64,000 bases of DNA from Mimachlamys varia (Eukaryota; Mollusca; Bivalvia; Pectinida; Pectinidae): contig OX392534.1 in NCBI GenBank assembly GCA_947623455.1, positions 38,693,426 to 38,757,425 of the forward strand, written 5' to 3'. The notes under the pieces are model-generated. The model did not search any database, had not been told where the DNA came from, and worked only from the letters and a program-made list of their open reading frames with translations. Below, piece after piece: positions 62,328 to 64,000 of the stretch. Each line of letters begins with the position of its first letter. Positions within the stretch are counted from its first letter, which is position 1. The position numbers and the translations under genes are program-made.

Positions 62328-64000
62328 GAGGTAATGTTTAGGGAGACGTTAGGAAGGAGAATGTTGTTTAGAAAGAAGAGAAAAGATTAAATCCCAAATT
62401 AAGTTGCCTCTTACGATCATGCGATAGGATCAGCAAGAACAATGTGTAACCTGCAGGGCAAGAACTAAAAGGATATATGTTTCATTTGAGGAACTCTTTC
62501 GAGATAATCATACGAATTATAGAAATAAGGCATCTGATGAAGGAAACACTGCCTAAGAACATTTGCAGATGGAATGAAAGCGACTTCTTTTAATTATCAT
62601 TTTTATATGTCTTCCTGGCGGAAGATCCCTCATTCCAGACTGTATGGAAAACTTATCCTCTTCCAAACTTTTATTTTCATCAACATTATTCTCATTCAAA
62701 CTGAAATTCACAAATCTATATAAAGAAACTCTGTAAATTAAACTGATGTCTGAGAGTTGAACGGAAAACAATAAAGAAATGAAGAAGATCAATGCAAATA
62801 AAGTTGACAGATTAAGCTGACTAAGCTCTTCAGAACACCACATTGACGGCTTTCATTGTTGTAATGCATTCAGAATTAGCATCCATTGTTTGGATTCCTA
62901 ACACACTCTATTTAAAGATGTTTCTGGGCGACTTAGATGGAAATTAACAAATGCCATCTGATGAATACTGGTAGTACCAGAAACTACAGTCATGTGATAC
63001 CATTTAGGTAAATAAGTGCAGGCATTCCATTTGGAAATCATATCAGTAAGACATTCTGAATAATGTGGGCAAATTGCCACTTTGATGAAAACATATTCAT
63101 GCAGTATATCTGCTTTTTTGATGCAGTATCAAGCTGTATTATGATCAGTGTCACATACTCCCTCACTGGGTGACAAAACCCTGCGGTACTCTTTCACAAT
63201 TTTAGTGATGAGGCCATAATCAATCAGCTCCCTATTTTGACCCATTGACTTATTTTGTCCCCAGGGGTTGCCTGTCAGGCTTGACCCAACAACAAATCTT
63301 GGAAGCTGACATTGTTCATGTATTAGCAATATCTATACATATATATATATATGTTCATGATTATGGAATGGGTACCTCAACATTGTGACTCGGGAAGTAT
63401 TAAGTTCCCTGGGCAAAACCAGACTTGCACACCAATCCTGATAGAGTTTGTATATTCAGAATTACTGGCTCATTAAAATTTTGAATGAAATTTTCATAAG
63501 GAACTTTAAAAAGGTTTTGATAAAATTAAGATTTGAAATATTCCATTCCACATCCTTCTTTCGCCTCAAATTATGCTTGGATTTTAGCCCATTCGGTTTT
63601 CAGCCTGTTTATGATATTCGATAAATAACAGCGTAAATATAATGATGCCTGTGGTTCCTCATTATGTCTGTCCTTTAAACTCGGGAGTACAGCCAGAGCA
63701 TTTGTACAGGTGATAACACACACTGCCAGCAACACAAAACAGTGACACCAGCACACCCTGATAGCTGGGTAAATGGTGATTTTATTGATGTCCATCATGC
63801 ACGACATGAAACACGTTCATATTTTACAGCTTCCGCTGTTGCAAGCGGTGCATTTTTCCTGGAAAGTTGACTTCTGATTTATGATTTTTTCACAGTTGTC
63901 TTGACTGTTCAGATGAAGATAATCCCGGTTTGCTGTGTTACTGTTGAGACCAAGACAATCCCACCGCTGCCACCGGTGCTATACTGCTAGGCTGGTGTAC
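62328..64000. other. Right edge, no confirmed gene
   Basis: Contains minus-strand open frames at 62553-62843 and 63571-63807 that begin with hydrophobic stretches. Neither has a clear splice donor or family match. Confidence 0.4.

Noticed and set aside
62553..62843. Minus-strand frame with a hydrophobic N-terminus as alpha-2/delta first exon
   Set aside because: No donor consensus inside or at its end and no similarity to the family's mature N-terminus.
63129..63329. 66-codon minus-strand frame with protein-like composition
   Set aside because: No family recognised, no convincing splice sites on either side, and no link to the calcium channel reading frame.

Overview
The window looks like intronic euchromatin of a marine invertebrate, most likely a bivalve mollusc. 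It is AT-rich, has a large intron-rich animal gene, and is packed with minisatellites, fold-back and TIR elements, tRNA-derived SINEs, and the 'aagaggccca ... tgggcc' repeats I associate with bivalve DNA. The species call is inference; no ribosomal or mitochondrial marker is present.

The one host gene I can support runs leftward (minus strand) across positions 181-52430. It encodes a voltage-gated calcium channel alpha-2/delta subunit of the CACNA2D3/4-like class. I assembled 31 exons by reading splice sites on the minus strand. Phases are compatible at every junction, giving 2867 nt (955 codons plus 2 nt). In protein order they cover the VWA_N region, the VWA domain with a complete MIDAS motif (D-T-S-G-S), the Cache-like region, and the cysteine-containing delta-side region up to a hydrophobic segment near the left edge. 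The first exon(s), with signal peptide, and the last exon(s) were not found; the 3' end lies left of position 181. One intron uses a GC-AG donor.

Positions 46663-51912 hold a 5250-bp tyrosine-recombinase retrotransposon of the Ngaro/DIRS type on the plus strand, antisense to the host gene. It has A1 ... B1-A2 ... B2 split direct repeats (156-bp A, 71-bp B, each pair identical by eye), a Gag-like ORF with a CCHC knuckle, an RT/RNase H ORF with intact catalytic residues, and a tyrosine recombinase ORF with the full R-K-HxxR-H/W-Y set. The empty site can be reconstructed from a neighbouring repeat unit and shows insertion without target-site duplication. This is the most interesting object in the window.

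The introns are mostly repeats. Tandem arrays: 57 bp at 0.9-2.1 kb, 59 bp at 3.7-3.9 kb, about 160 bp at 9.3-10.2 kb, 60 bp at 22.0-24.1 kb, about 52 bp at 28.5-29.1 kb, 40 bp at 29.3-30.0 kb, 158 bp at 31.1-31.6 kb, about 59 bp at 43.7-44.6 kb, 96 bp flanking the retrotransposon, 41 bp at 54.8-55.1 kb and 21 bp at 57.9-58.2 kb. Two arrays copy a genuine splice donor of the host gene several times into the intron. Several short TIR or fold-back elements are also present, including one with TTAA ends and one inserted inside the 60-bp array with a 6-bp duplication. To the right of 52.4 kb I find no convincing host exon, only repeats and two weak candidates.
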